Positions 1 through 5,212 of a DNA stretch of 7,237 bases are shown here, one piece after another. Source of the stretch: Clostridiales bacterium UBA3277 (lineage in GTDB: Bacteria > Bacillota > Clostridia > Oscillospirales > Oscillospiraceae); contig DETX01000117.1 in the NCBI GenBank assembly GCA_002362145.1, forward strand, positions 1-7,237, read 5' to 3'. The notes under the pieces were generated by a model. The model was given only the letters and a program-made list of their open reading frames with translations, made no database searches and was not told the DNA's origin. Both the position numbers and the translations under genes were made by a program. Positions within the stretch are counted from its first letter, which is position 1; each line of letters begins with the position of its first letter.

Positions 1-29
1 GGCGCGCAACTCGCACACACGCAGCCTGA

Positions 30-158
30 GATGTATTTTTTGCTACGCGCATGTCGCGGCAAAAAATGATCTTTCTTTATTTGCCGCTGCGGCGGCAAAC
101 TCTGCGAGGCCTTTTTGGGCAAGTTGAAAGGCCTGTCCTGACGGACAGGGCTTCGTTT
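30..158. repeat. Cluster of inverted repeats in gene-free left edge
   Basis: No convincing coding frame is seen in 1-158. The stretch holds a series of perfect or near-perfect inverted repeats. The arms at 36-43 and 59-66 are TTTTTTGC and GCAAAAAA, with inner CGCG arms at 46-49 and 55-58. The arms at 80-87 and 92-99 are TTTGCCGC and GCGGCAAA around a four-base loop. The arms at 107-114 and 127-134 are AGGCCTTT and AAAGGCCT. A further hairpin occupies 128-153. The first two have T runs on the 5' side and A runs on the 3' side on either strand, which is the wrong polarity for an intrinsic terminator. The cluster may be a dispersed repeat, a structured 3' UTR or a small RNA; the sequence alone does not decide. 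Confidence 0.6.
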
Positions 159-160
159 TT
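128..160. terminator. Terminator-like hairpin at the MATE gene end
   Basis: CCTGTCC (132-138) and GGACAGG (143-149) form a 7-bp stem with loop TGAC. Beyond a G-G mismatch, AAG (128-130) pairs with CTT (151-153). On the + strand the stem is followed by CG and five Ts (156-160), so the better U-run faces rightward and overlaps the MATE stop codon. On the - strand the tail is only TTTC, so termination of the MATE transcript here would be weaker. It may work in both directions. Its left arm is shared with the competing inverted repeat 107-134. Confidence 0.5.
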
Positions 161-1517
161 AGGCCGTATGAAGTGCCGAACCCCGGCGGTAGACCCTTCG
201 CAGAACCACCAGCTCCGCCAGGAAGGTCACACCCCAGGACAGGGCATAGGAGAGGAACAGACACACCGGAGTATGAAGGCCCGGGAGCCGGAACACCGTG
301 TAGATCCACAGAATCCGCAGTCCGCAAACCCCCAGGACGCTGATGACCATGGGCTCCAGGGAGGACCCCATTCCCCGCAAAGCGCCGGTGGACACATCCA
401 TGAGGCCGCACAGGAAGTAGGGCAGGCAGATGCAGCACAGCCGGATCATGCCGTAGTCCACGGCCTCGGCGGAGTCGCTGATGTAGATGGCCAGCAGCTG
501 CCGGCCGAAGAAGCACACCGTGCTCCCCAGCGCCAGGCCCACCACCGTCACGCAGCCCATGCAGATGCCGTAGATCTTCCGGATGCGGTCGTACTTTCCC
601 GCCCCGGCGTTCTGGCCGATGAAGTTCACCGCCGTCTGACTGAAGGCGTTCATGGAGGTGTAGACAAATCCCTCGATGTTTCCTGAGGCGGCGCTGCCGG
701 ACATGAACACATCCCCGAAGGAGTTGACGGAGGACTGGATGAGCACGTTGGAGATGGCAAACAGAGAGCTCTGGACCCCGGCGGGAAGGCCGATGCGGAT
801 CAGCTTGCGAAGCTGCTGACGGTAGACGCGCAGCCGCTTCCAATACAGCCTGCAGGCATCCTCCCGGCGCATCAGCGCCCAGACAACCAGCACCGCCGAA
901 ATGCCCTGGGAGATTACCGTGGCCAGTGCCACCCCCGCCACATTCATCTGGAAGGCGGTGACGAAGAGCACGTTCAGTCCCACATTCACCACACCGGCGA
1001 TGAGCAGGAAGATCAGGGGACTCTTGGTGTCTCCGGCAGCCCGGAGGATGGCGGCGGCGAAGTTATAGACGATGGTAAAGGTGATGCCGGAAAAATAGAT
1101 CTTCATGTACACGGCGGAGAGGGGCAGCACATTCTCCGGGGTGCCCATCCAGCCCAGGAAGGTCCGGGACAGGCCGATGCCGAAGGCCGTCAGGCCCAAT
1201 CCGCTGACCAGGGCCACCGGCAGAGCCGTGTGGACGGTGCGGCTGACCTCCTGGTCCTCCCGGCTGCCCAGGCCGTGGGCCACGCACACACCGGCGCCCA
1301 GGGACAGTCCGATGAAGAAATTCACCATCAGGGAGGTCAGCGAGCCGGTGGCTCCCACGGCGGCCAGGGACACGCTGCCGCAGAACTGGCCCACCACCAC
1401 CAGATCCGCCGCGTTAAACAAAAGCTGGAGGATACTGGTCAGAATGATGGGGACGGTATAGGCCACGATGCTCCCGAAGAGTGGGCCTTCCAGCATGAGC
1501 TGATTGGAGCGTTTCAC
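159..1517 (-). CDS. MATE family multidrug/toxin efflux transporter
   Basis: This 452-residue integral membrane protein belongs to the MATE family, which exports cationic drugs, dyes and metabolites in exchange for Na+ or H+; the substrate cannot be told from sequence. The length is usual for the family and the hydrophobic pattern fits 12 membrane helices in two related halves. Typical stretches are the N-terminal region with P23 and the NAADLVVVGQF segment (35-45), AAAILRAAGDTKSP (about 154-167) closing the first half, and FIGQNAGAGKYDRIRK (299-314) in the second. The frame stays open far upstream of the true start. I chose GTG at 1517 because AGAAGGTG lies five bases before it and the protein then begins MKRSNQLMLEG, as relatives do. 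The gene follows queT in the same direction but has its own promoter at 1564-1592. Family assignment is firm. Confidence 0.95.
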   Translation of the reverse strand: MKRSNQLMLEGPLFGSIVAYTVPIILTSILQLLFNAADLVVVGQFCGSVSLAAVGATGSLTSLMVNFFIGLSLGAGVCVAHGLGSREDQEVSRTVHTALPVALVSGLGLTAFGIGLSRTFLGWMGTPENVLPLSAVYMKIYFSGITFTIVYNFAAAILRAAGDTKSPLIFLLIAGVVNVGLNVLFVTAFQMNVAGVALATVISQGISAVLVVWALMRREDACRLYWKRLRVYRQQLRKLIRIGLPAGVQSSLFAISNVLIQSSVNSFGDVFMSGSAASGNIEGFVYTSMNAFSQTAVNFIGQNAGAGKYDRIRKIYGICMGCVTVVGLALGSTVCFFGRQLLAIYISDSAEAVDYGMIRLCCICLPYFLCGLMDVSTGALRGMGSSLEPMVISVLGVCGLRILWIYTVFRLPGLHTPVCLFLSYALSWGVTFLAELVVLRRVYRRGSALHTA

Positions 1518-1563
1518 AAATGCACCTTCTTTTTCCTTTTTATTGCTATCAGCATGAAAGTAC

Positions 1564-1592
1564 ATTATAATCCCCCAGCGCCAAAAGCGCAA
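1564..1592 (-). promoter_or_regulatory. Sigma-A promoter of the MATE gene
   Basis: Read on the - strand, a perfect -10 TATAAT (1564-1569) sits 17 bases from a weak -35 TTGCGC (1587-1592). The promoter lies in the 119-base gap between queT and the MATE gene, about 47 bases before the GTG. It indicates separate expression, although no strong terminator separates queT from it, so readthrough is possible. Confidence 0.7.
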
Positions 1593-1636
1593 CGAGGCAG
1601 GATGAACAAATTCCTGACAATTTAACCCCGGTTTCC

Positions 1637-2146
1637 TTACTCCGAAAAAAGTTTTCCATCCAGGTGCCGCCGGCGGATGGTGAAATACAGGGCGCTGCCG
1701 AAGATCAGCAGCACCGCCGCCTCTCCCAGGGCCACGTACACCGCATTGATGGCAAATCCCCCGCCAATGTAGACCGCCAGCTCCCAGCCCACCAGAAGGG
1801 CGTTGGTGACGGCAGGCATCAGCAGGCCCGGCAGGGGCCAGCCCTTTACGGTGACGTTTCTCAGACGCCACATGGCCCAGGCGGCCAGGAAGGTGGCCAG
1901 GGACCCCACCACAAAGTCCAGGGGCAGAGCCGCGGCGAAGGTCAGGTTGAACACCAGGCAGCCCAGGGTCAGTCCCGGAATGGCCGCCGGGGTGAAAAAT
2001 GCCAGCACGCAGAGCATTTCCGAAAGGCGCATCTGGATCATCCAGGTGGTGCTTCCGGGAAGCAGCAGATTTTGCAGGTGGGTGAGCACCGCGTAGAGGG
2101 CCGCGATGATGGCAGCCCGGGCGACGAAATGGGCAGGATTTTTCAT
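1637..2146 (-). CDS. queT: QueT: queuosine precursor (preQ1) transporter, ECF S-component type
   Basis: This 169-residue membrane protein belongs to the QueT family, the substrate-binding S-component of an energy-coupling-factor transporter that takes up a queuosine precursor such as preQ1 for tRNA modification. About five to six hydrophobic segments are visible. The family-typical block is residues 35-68: WMIQMRLSEMLCVLAFFTPA followed by IPGLTLGCLVFNL, with R40, S42-E43 and the GLxxGC stretch. LDFVVGSLATFLAAW (76-90) follows. The ATG at 2146 is preceded by AAGGAG six bases upstream; the reading frame continues further upstream, but that part runs through the terminators and is not translated. 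No EcfA or EcfT gene is in the window, so it presumably uses shared ECF energising units encoded elsewhere (inference). The leader carries a preQ1 aptamer and two terminators, which independently supports the assignment. Confidence 0.94.
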   Translation of the reverse strand: MKNPAHFVARAAIIAALYAVLTHLQNLLLPGSTTWMIQMRLSEMLCVLAFFTPAAIPGLTLGCLVFNLTFAAALPLDFVVGSLATFLAAWAMWRLRNVTVKGWPLPGLLMPAVTNALLVGWELAVYIGGGFAINAVYVALGEAAVLLIFGSALYFTIRRRHLDGKLFSE

Positions 2147-2152
2147 GTTTTT

Positions 2153-2158
2153 CTCCTT
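2153..2158 (-). promoter_or_regulatory. Ribosome binding site of queT
   Basis: AAGGAG on the - strand, six bases before the ATG at 2146. It lies immediately after the U-run of the second leader terminator, so a transcript stopping at either terminator lacks it. This site decides the start: the frame upstream of 2146 crosses both terminator hairpins. Confidence 0.85.
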
Positions 2159-2164
2159 AAATAC

Positions 2165-2189
2165 AAAAAATGGGCCCAGTCCGGCCCAT
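2165..2189 (-). terminator. Second (proximal) intrinsic terminator of the queT leader
   Basis: On the - strand, ATGGGCC (2189-2183) and GGCCCAT (2176-2170) form a perfect 7-bp GC-rich stem with a six-base loop, followed by five further Ts (2169-2165). It is a textbook intrinsic terminator placed just before the queT ribosome site, the position expected for an attenuator. Confidence 0.85.
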
Positions 2190-2195
2190 CCCACG

Positions 2196-2219
2196 AAAAA
2201 AGAAGGGCGCAATGCGCCC
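2196..2219 (-). terminator. First (distal) intrinsic terminator of the queT leader
   Basis: On the - strand, GGGCGC (2219-2214), loop ATT and GCGCCC (2210-2205) form a tight 6-bp GC stem followed by TTCTTTTTT (2204-2196). It lies about 15 bases before the second terminator stem, so the leader has two in tandem. Confidence 0.85.
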
Positions 2220-2240
2220 ATCTGACAGGATTTCCCGATT

Positions 2241-2272
2241 CAAATCTTTCATCCTAACGGGTGAAAGATCCG
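2241..2272 (-). other. Unassigned leader hairpin between preQ1 aptamer and terminators
   Basis: ATCTTTCA and TGAAAGAT (2269-2262 and 2251-2244) form a perfect 8-bp stem, extendable by G-U and C-G pairs to roughly 11 bp, with loop CCCGTTAGGA. The loop's CCCG can pair with CGGG just downstream (in TTGAATCGGG), and its AGGA(T) with ATCCT, so pseudoknotted or alternative folds are possible. It may act as an antiterminator element, but I cannot show a pairing that opens either terminator. Confidence 0.55.
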
Positions 2273-2288
2273 AAAAGAGAATCCAATT

Positions 2289-2328
2289 CCCTAGTTTTGT
2301 TTACCGACAGGATGGTCACGAACTGTCC
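2289..2328 (-). ncRNA. preQ1-I riboswitch aptamer
   Basis: Read on the - strand, GACAG (2327-2323) pairs with CTGTC (2310-2306) around the 12-base loop TTCGTGACCATC, followed by the A-rich tail GGTAAACAAAACTAGGG. This hairpin plus A-rich tail ending in AAAAC(U/A)AGG is the hallmark of the preQ1-I class, where the tail folds back on the loop as an H-type pseudoknot around the ligand. The tail closely resembles the ACAAAACAAGG tail of the Thermoanaerobacter tengcongensis aptamer as I remember it. The position, immediately upstream of queT and two intrinsic terminators, matches the expected control: bound preQ1 shuts off its transporter by transcription termination (inference). An added CCAATT/AATTGG stem (2339-2334 with 2288-2283) can enclose the aptamer. 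Confidence 0.85.
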
Positions 2329-2343
2329 TATGAAATTGGGGCT

Positions 2344-2372
2344 ATGATAGCATACTCCGCCCCTTTTGTCAA
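2344..2372 (-). promoter_or_regulatory. Sigma-A promoter of queT
   Basis: On the - strand, a consensus -35 TTGACA (2372-2367) is followed after 17 bases by -10 TATCAT (2349-2344), which is preceded by TGC, an extended -10. The predicted start is near 2337, leaving only about ten bases before the aptamer. The -35 box contains the TGA stop codon of the upstream DUF3786 gene. Confidence 0.85.
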
Positions 2373-2980
2373 TCCATCTCTTCCGCCAGCCGCCGGAGCA
2401 GCACCCCCACCACATAGTACATGGTCTCATAGCGGATGTACTGCAAGGCGTTCTCGTCCCAGAGCCACCGGAGGTTGGCCGGGAATTCCTCATCCCCCAG
2501 CCAGAGCTGCGCCACAATGGCCAGGCCGTCGAACACCTCTATGGAATAGGCGATGTCGCCGATGGGCATGGGCTTTCCCCCCAGGGCCTGGCAGGCCCGG
2601 CGGAAGCCCTCCGGCTGCCGCTCGAATTTTTCCGCCCAGGGGTCCCGGTCCTCCAAAAGGTTCTGGTGGAACTGGAGGCCGAAGGCGCTCATGGCCTTCA
2701 GCCGGCCGGACAGATGCCGGTCCTCCCGGCTGTCACAGAGCAGGTCCAGGATGCTCATAACTTCCCCGTGGCTGTTTCCGTCCAGCCAGTCCTCCCCTGT
2801 CCGGCGCTCCATGTCCCCGGTTTTCCGGTGGATGCGGTAAGTGGAGCCCAGCATGGGCAGGTACAGATAGGTTTCGTCGAATTGGAGGTTAAATTTGCGG
2901 ATGATGTCCCCCTGGTCATAGGTGAGAAACAGGTCCTTTGCCTGCCTCGCCTGGATCTGGTAATTGTTTCCCCGGGCCAT
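2369..2980 (-). CDS. DUF3786 domain-containing protein, function unknown
   Basis: This 203-residue soluble protein has no signal peptide or membrane segment. I recognise it as DUF3786, a family of unknown role in anaerobic bacteria and archaea. The family-like features are FDETYLYLPMLGSTYRI (34-50), SGRLKAMSAFG (91-101), GDIAYSIEVFDGLAIVAQLW (141-160) and the DEEFPA stretch (163-168), followed by LWDENALQY (173-181) and the closing YETMYYVVGVLLRRL (184-198). No catalytic or metal-binding motif stands out; C82 and C130 are its only cysteines. The ATG at 2980 is eight bases after AAGGAGG. An earlier ATG at 2988 lies only one base after that site, is out of frame and soon reaches a stop. The gene lies downstream of the Fe-S operon behind a terminator-like hairpin; I see no convincing promoter of its own. 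The family call rests on remembered motifs, without a search. Confidence 0.78.
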   Translation of the reverse strand: MARGNNYQIQARQAKDLFLTYDQGDIIRKFNLQFDETYLYLPMLGSTYRIHRKTGDMERRTGEDWLDGNSHGEVMSILDLLCDSREDRHLSGRLKAMSAFGLQFHQNLLEDRDPWAEKFERQPEGFRRACQALGGKPMPIGDIAYSIEVFDGLAIVAQLWLGDEEFPANLRWLWDENALQYIRYETMYYVVGVLLRRLAEEMD

Positions 2981-2988
2981 AGGCCATG

Positions 2989-2995
2989 CCTCCTT
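2989..2995 (-). promoter_or_regulatory. Ribosome binding site of the DUF3786 gene
   Basis: AAGGAGG on the - strand, eight bases from the ATG at 2980. It fixes the start against the out-of-frame ATG that begins one base after it. A second GGAGG at 3001-3005 lies just upstream inside a palindrome arm. Confidence 0.75.
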
Positions 2996-3000
2996 CTGTT

Positions 3001-3037
3001 CCTCCGTAAAAATTCCCCTGGGGGCTTTTCGCGGAGG
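3001..3037 (-). other. 37-base imperfect palindrome before the DUF3786 ribosome site
   Basis: On the - strand, CCTCCG (3037-3032) and CGGAGG (3006-3001) form the outer arms. Inside are AAAA against TTTT and a CCCC/GGGG core around one A. As RNA this makes a long interrupted hairpin ending five bases before the ribosome site. The CCTCC arm could pair instead with the ribosome site AAGGAGG. It could be an operator or a translational control hairpin. Confidence 0.5.
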
Positions 3038-3043
3038 GATGCC

Positions 3044-3078
3044 AAAATGTCCCCGTTTTTTGCAAACGGGGGCATTTT
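3044..3078. terminator. Probable bidirectional terminator after the Fe-S operon
   Basis: CCCCGTTT (3051-3058) and AAACGGGG (3064-3071) form a perfect 8-bp stem with loop TTTGC. After one T-G position the arms continue as AAAATG (3044-3049) with CATTTT (3073-3078), giving an A-tract, GC stem, T-tract layout on both strands. It lies 26 bases past the stop codon of the Rrf2 gene, where the leftward operon should end. The outer pairing is continuous (with a G-U) on the + strand and has one C-A mismatch on the - strand, so leftward termination may be partial. Confidence 0.65.
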
Positions 3079-3104
3079 ATACGGATACGCATTCAAAAAT
3101 AGGA

Positions 3105-3521
3105 TTACGCGTCTTTTCCGTCCTTGAGCAGGTCCGCGATGGTGATGCCCTCGAAGAAATCGTCGATCATCTTGTCCAGCCTGTCCCACATGGGCTTCGC
3201 CTGGCAGCACTCGCTCCGGGCGCAGGCCGCCGCCCCCTGGGTGGTGCAGGACACGGCGCTGAGGCCGCCCTCCGTGAGCTTGAGGATGCTGCCTACGGTG
3301 TATTCCTCCGGGCTCCGGTTCAGGCGGTAGCCGCCGCCCTTGCCGTGGACCGCGTCCACAAACCCGGCCTTGGATAGGGTGGTCATGATGGATTCCAGGT
3401 ATTTCTGAGAGATGCCCTCCCGCTCCGCGATCTCTTTCAGAGGGATATAGTCCTCCCCGCCCTGCTGGGCGAAGCTGACCATGACCCGCAGGGCGTAGCG
3501 TCCCTTGGTGGATACAATCAT
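3105..3521 (-). CDS. Rrf2 family transcriptional regulator, IscR-like
   Basis: This 138-residue protein is a typical Rrf2-family winged-helix regulator. The N-terminus MIVSTKGRYALRVMVSFA is the family signature. The recognition region is LKEIAEREGISQKYLESIMTTLSKAGFV (28-55) and the wing GKGGGYRLNRSPEEYTVGSIL (60-80). Cysteines at 92, 100, 105 and 106 sit where IscR binds its Fe-S cluster, but the spacing differs from the C-x5-C-x5-C that I recall for E. coli IscR. CymR-type members, by contrast, lack such a cluster, so a cluster-sensing role is likely (inference). The ATG at 3521 lies three bases after the scaffold gene's stop and has no good ribosome site, suggesting translational coupling. 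It is the last gene of the operon rather than the first. Probable targets are the TAGGTAA sites at 5213-5255. Confidence 0.92.
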   Translation of the reverse strand: MIVSTKGRYALRVMVSFAQQGGEDYIPLKEIAEREGISQKYLESIMTTLSKAGFVDAVHGKGGGYRLNRSPEEYTVGSILKLTEGGLSAVSCTTQGAAACARSECCQAKPMWDRLDKMIDDFFEGITIADLLKDGKDA

Positions 3522-3524
3522 GGC

Positions 3525-3953
3525 TTACTCGCAGTGGCCGCAGTGGGTGCAGTCGGGGAAGTCCTTCTCGTCATAGGGAAGGCCCGAGCGCTGGTAGTAG
3601 TCCATGAGGGCCTTCTTGATGGCCTCTTCCGCCAGCACCGAGCAGTGGAGCTTGTGGGCGGGCAGGCCGTCCAGAGCCTCGGCCACGGCCTTGTTGGTCA
3701 GCTGCATGGCCTCGTGGATGGATTTGCCCTTGATCATCTCCGTGGCCATGGAGGAGGAGGCAATGGCGCTGCCGCAGCCAAAGGTCTCGAATTTCACGTC
3801 CTGGATGATCTCGTTTTCGATCTTCAGATAGATCTTCATGATGTCGCCGCACTTGGCGTTGCCTACCTCGCCCACGCCGTCGGCGTTTTCGATGACGCCC
3901 ACGTTCCGGGGATGGGTAAAGTGGTCCATCACTTTTTCACTGTATAATGCCAT
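3525..3953 (-). CDS. iscU: IscU/NifU-like Fe-S cluster assembly scaffold
   Basis: This 142-residue protein is an IscU-type scaffold on which a nascent Fe-S cluster is built from desulfurase sulfur and iron before transfer to target proteins. It begins with YSEKVMDHFTHPRNVG. The three cluster ligands are C35 (in AKCGD, with the conserved D37), C60 (in FGCGSAIASSS) and C104 (in KLHCSVLAEEAI). The protein ends with an unusual CTHCGHCE tail, adding C135, C138 and C141 in C-x2-C-x2-C spacing. It lacks the ferredoxin-like and C-terminal NifU domains of nitrogen-fixation NifU. The ATG at 3953 follows AAGGAG at nine bases. It is 52 bases downstream of the desulfurase and three bases before the regulator, all leftward. 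In Clostridia this gene is annotated as either nifU or iscU. Confidence 0.95.
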   Translation of the reverse strand: MALYSEKVMDHFTHPRNVGVIENADGVGEVGNAKCGDIMKIYLKIENEIIQDVKFETFGCGSAIASSSMATEMIKGKSIHEAMQLTNKAVAEALDGLPAHKLHCSVLAEEAIKKALMDYYQRSGLPYDEKDFPDCTHCGHCE

Positions 3954-4005
3954 TTTCGGTCACTCCTTATATTTGTATCGTCCCAAGAGGGATGGCTGGG
4001 TTTGC

Positions 4006-5193
4006 TTAAAGAATATACTGCCGCTTGCCGGTCTGAAGGTCCCGCCACACCGGGGACATATTCCGAAGATAGGTTACAACCTCCGGGACCGCCTTCAAAA
4101 TGTGATCTATTTCCGCTTCCGTGTTGTACTCGCTCAGGCTCAGGCGCAGAGAGCCGTGGGCCACGTCGTGGACCCGGCCGATGGCCAGCAGCACGTGGCT
4201 GGGGTCCAGAGAGCCGGAGGTGCAGGCGGAGCCGGAGGAGGCGCAGACCCCCTTGGCGTCCAGCAGAAGCAGCAGGCTCTCCCCTTCGATGCCCTCAAAG
4301 CAGAAGCTGACATTTCCCGGCAGCCGGTTCACCCGGTCGCCGTTGAGGGCGCAGTGGGGAATTTTTTCCAGGCCCGCGATAAGCCTGTCCCGCATGGCGG
4401 CCACCCGGGGCATATTCTCGTCCATGTGGTCGCAGGCGTCCTTCAGCGCCGCGGCCATGCCGCAGATACCGGCCAGGTTCTCCGTGCCGGCCCGCTTGCC
4501 CCGCTCCTGGGCGCCGCCCTCGATAAGGTTCGTCAGGGGGATGCCCCTGCGGACATACAGGGCGCCCACGCCCTTGGGGCCGTGGAACTTGTGGCCGGAG
4601 AGGCTGAGCATATCGATGTTTTCCTTCTTGACGTCGATGTGCAGATGGCCCACGGCCTGGACGGCGTCGGTGTGGAAGAGAACGCCGGCCTCCTTGCAGA
4701 CGGCGCCGATCTCGGCAATGGGCAGGATGGAGCCGATCTCATTGTTGGCGTACATGGTGGTGACCAGACAGGTGTCCGGCCGGATGGCGTCCTTCACCTG
4801 CTGGGCACGGATGTTGTGGCCCTCCCGGACGTCCAGATAGGTGACGGTGAAGCCCTCCTTCTCCAGCTTTTGCAGGGTGTGCAGCACCGCGTGGTGCTCA
4901 AAGGCGGTGGAGATGATGTGCTTCTTCCCCTTCCGCTCCCCCAGCCGGGCGGCGGAGAGGATGGCCTGATTGTCGGCCTCGCTGCCGCCGGAGGTGAAGT
5001 AGATTTCCCGGGGCTCACAGCCCAGGCACCCGGCCACGGTCTCCCGGGCGGTGTCCAGGGCCTCCTTGGCCTCCTGGCCCACGGAGTGGAGGGAGGAAGG
5101 ATTTCCGTAAATTTTATCAAAGTAGGGCAGCATGGCGTCAATGGCCGTCCGGCTCATGGCGGTGGTTGCCGCGTTGTCGGCATATACGAGCAT
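4006..5193 (-). CDS. iscS: Cysteine desulfurase, NifS/IscS group
   Basis: This 395-residue PLP enzyme removes sulfur from L-cysteine, giving alanine and a persulfide passed to the IscU scaffold. It starts with the typical YADNAATTAMS. The PLP-site residues are visible: H101 in the EHHAV stretch, N150-N151 and E152 in YANNEIGS, D176 and Q179 in HTDAVQAVGH, and the Schiff-base lysine K202 in SLSGHKFHGPKGVG. The catalytic loop GSACTSGSLDPSHVLLAIG (321-339) holds the nucleophile C324, and LRLSLSEYNTEAEID follows. Length and motifs fit group I enzymes, not the group II SufS type. The ATG at 5193 has AGGAGGT seven bases upstream. It is the first gene of a leftward operon with the scaffold and Rrf2 regulator, from the promoter at 5236-5264. 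In Clostridia nifS is an equally common name. Confidence 0.96.
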   Translation of the reverse strand: MLVYADNAATTAMSRTAIDAMLPYFDKIYGNPSSLHSVGQEAKEALDTARETVAGCLGCEPREIYFTSGGSEADNQAILSAARLGERKGKKHIISTAFEHHAVLHTLQKLEKEGFTVTYLDVREGHNIRAQQVKDAIRPDTCLVTTMYANNEIGSILPIAEIGAVCKEAGVLFHTDAVQAVGHLHIDVKKENIDMLSLSGHKFHGPKGVGALYVRRGIPLTNLIEGGAQERGKRAGTENLAGICGMAAALKDACDHMDENMPRVAAMRDRLIAGLEKIPHCALNGDRVNRLPGNVSFCFEGIEGESLLLLLDAKGVCASSGSACTSGSLDPSHVLLAIGRVHDVAHGSLRLSLSEYNTEAEIDHILKAVPEVVTYLRNMSPVWRDLQTGKRQYIL

Positions 5194-5212
5194 GATGAAA
5201 ACCTCCTGCTTA

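Noticed and set aside
1518..1871. Extended start for the MATE gene, giving a 570-residue protein
   Set aside because: The extra part crosses the promoter and reads antisense-like low-complexity sequence over queT; the GTG at 1517 has a good ribosome site and the right family N-terminus.
2147..2221. Longer queT start at 2221
   Set aside because: It would translate both terminator hairpins; AAGGAG directly precedes the ATG at 2146.
2919..2988. Short overlapping reading frame from the ATG at 2988
   Set aside because: The ATG is only one base from the ribosome site and the frame ends after about 23 codons; the in-frame ATG eight bases from the site is the better start.
3076..3081. TATAAA as a -10 for a DUF3786 promoter
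   Set aside because: No acceptable -35 at the right distance, and transcription from it would meet the hairpin 3044-3078 at once.
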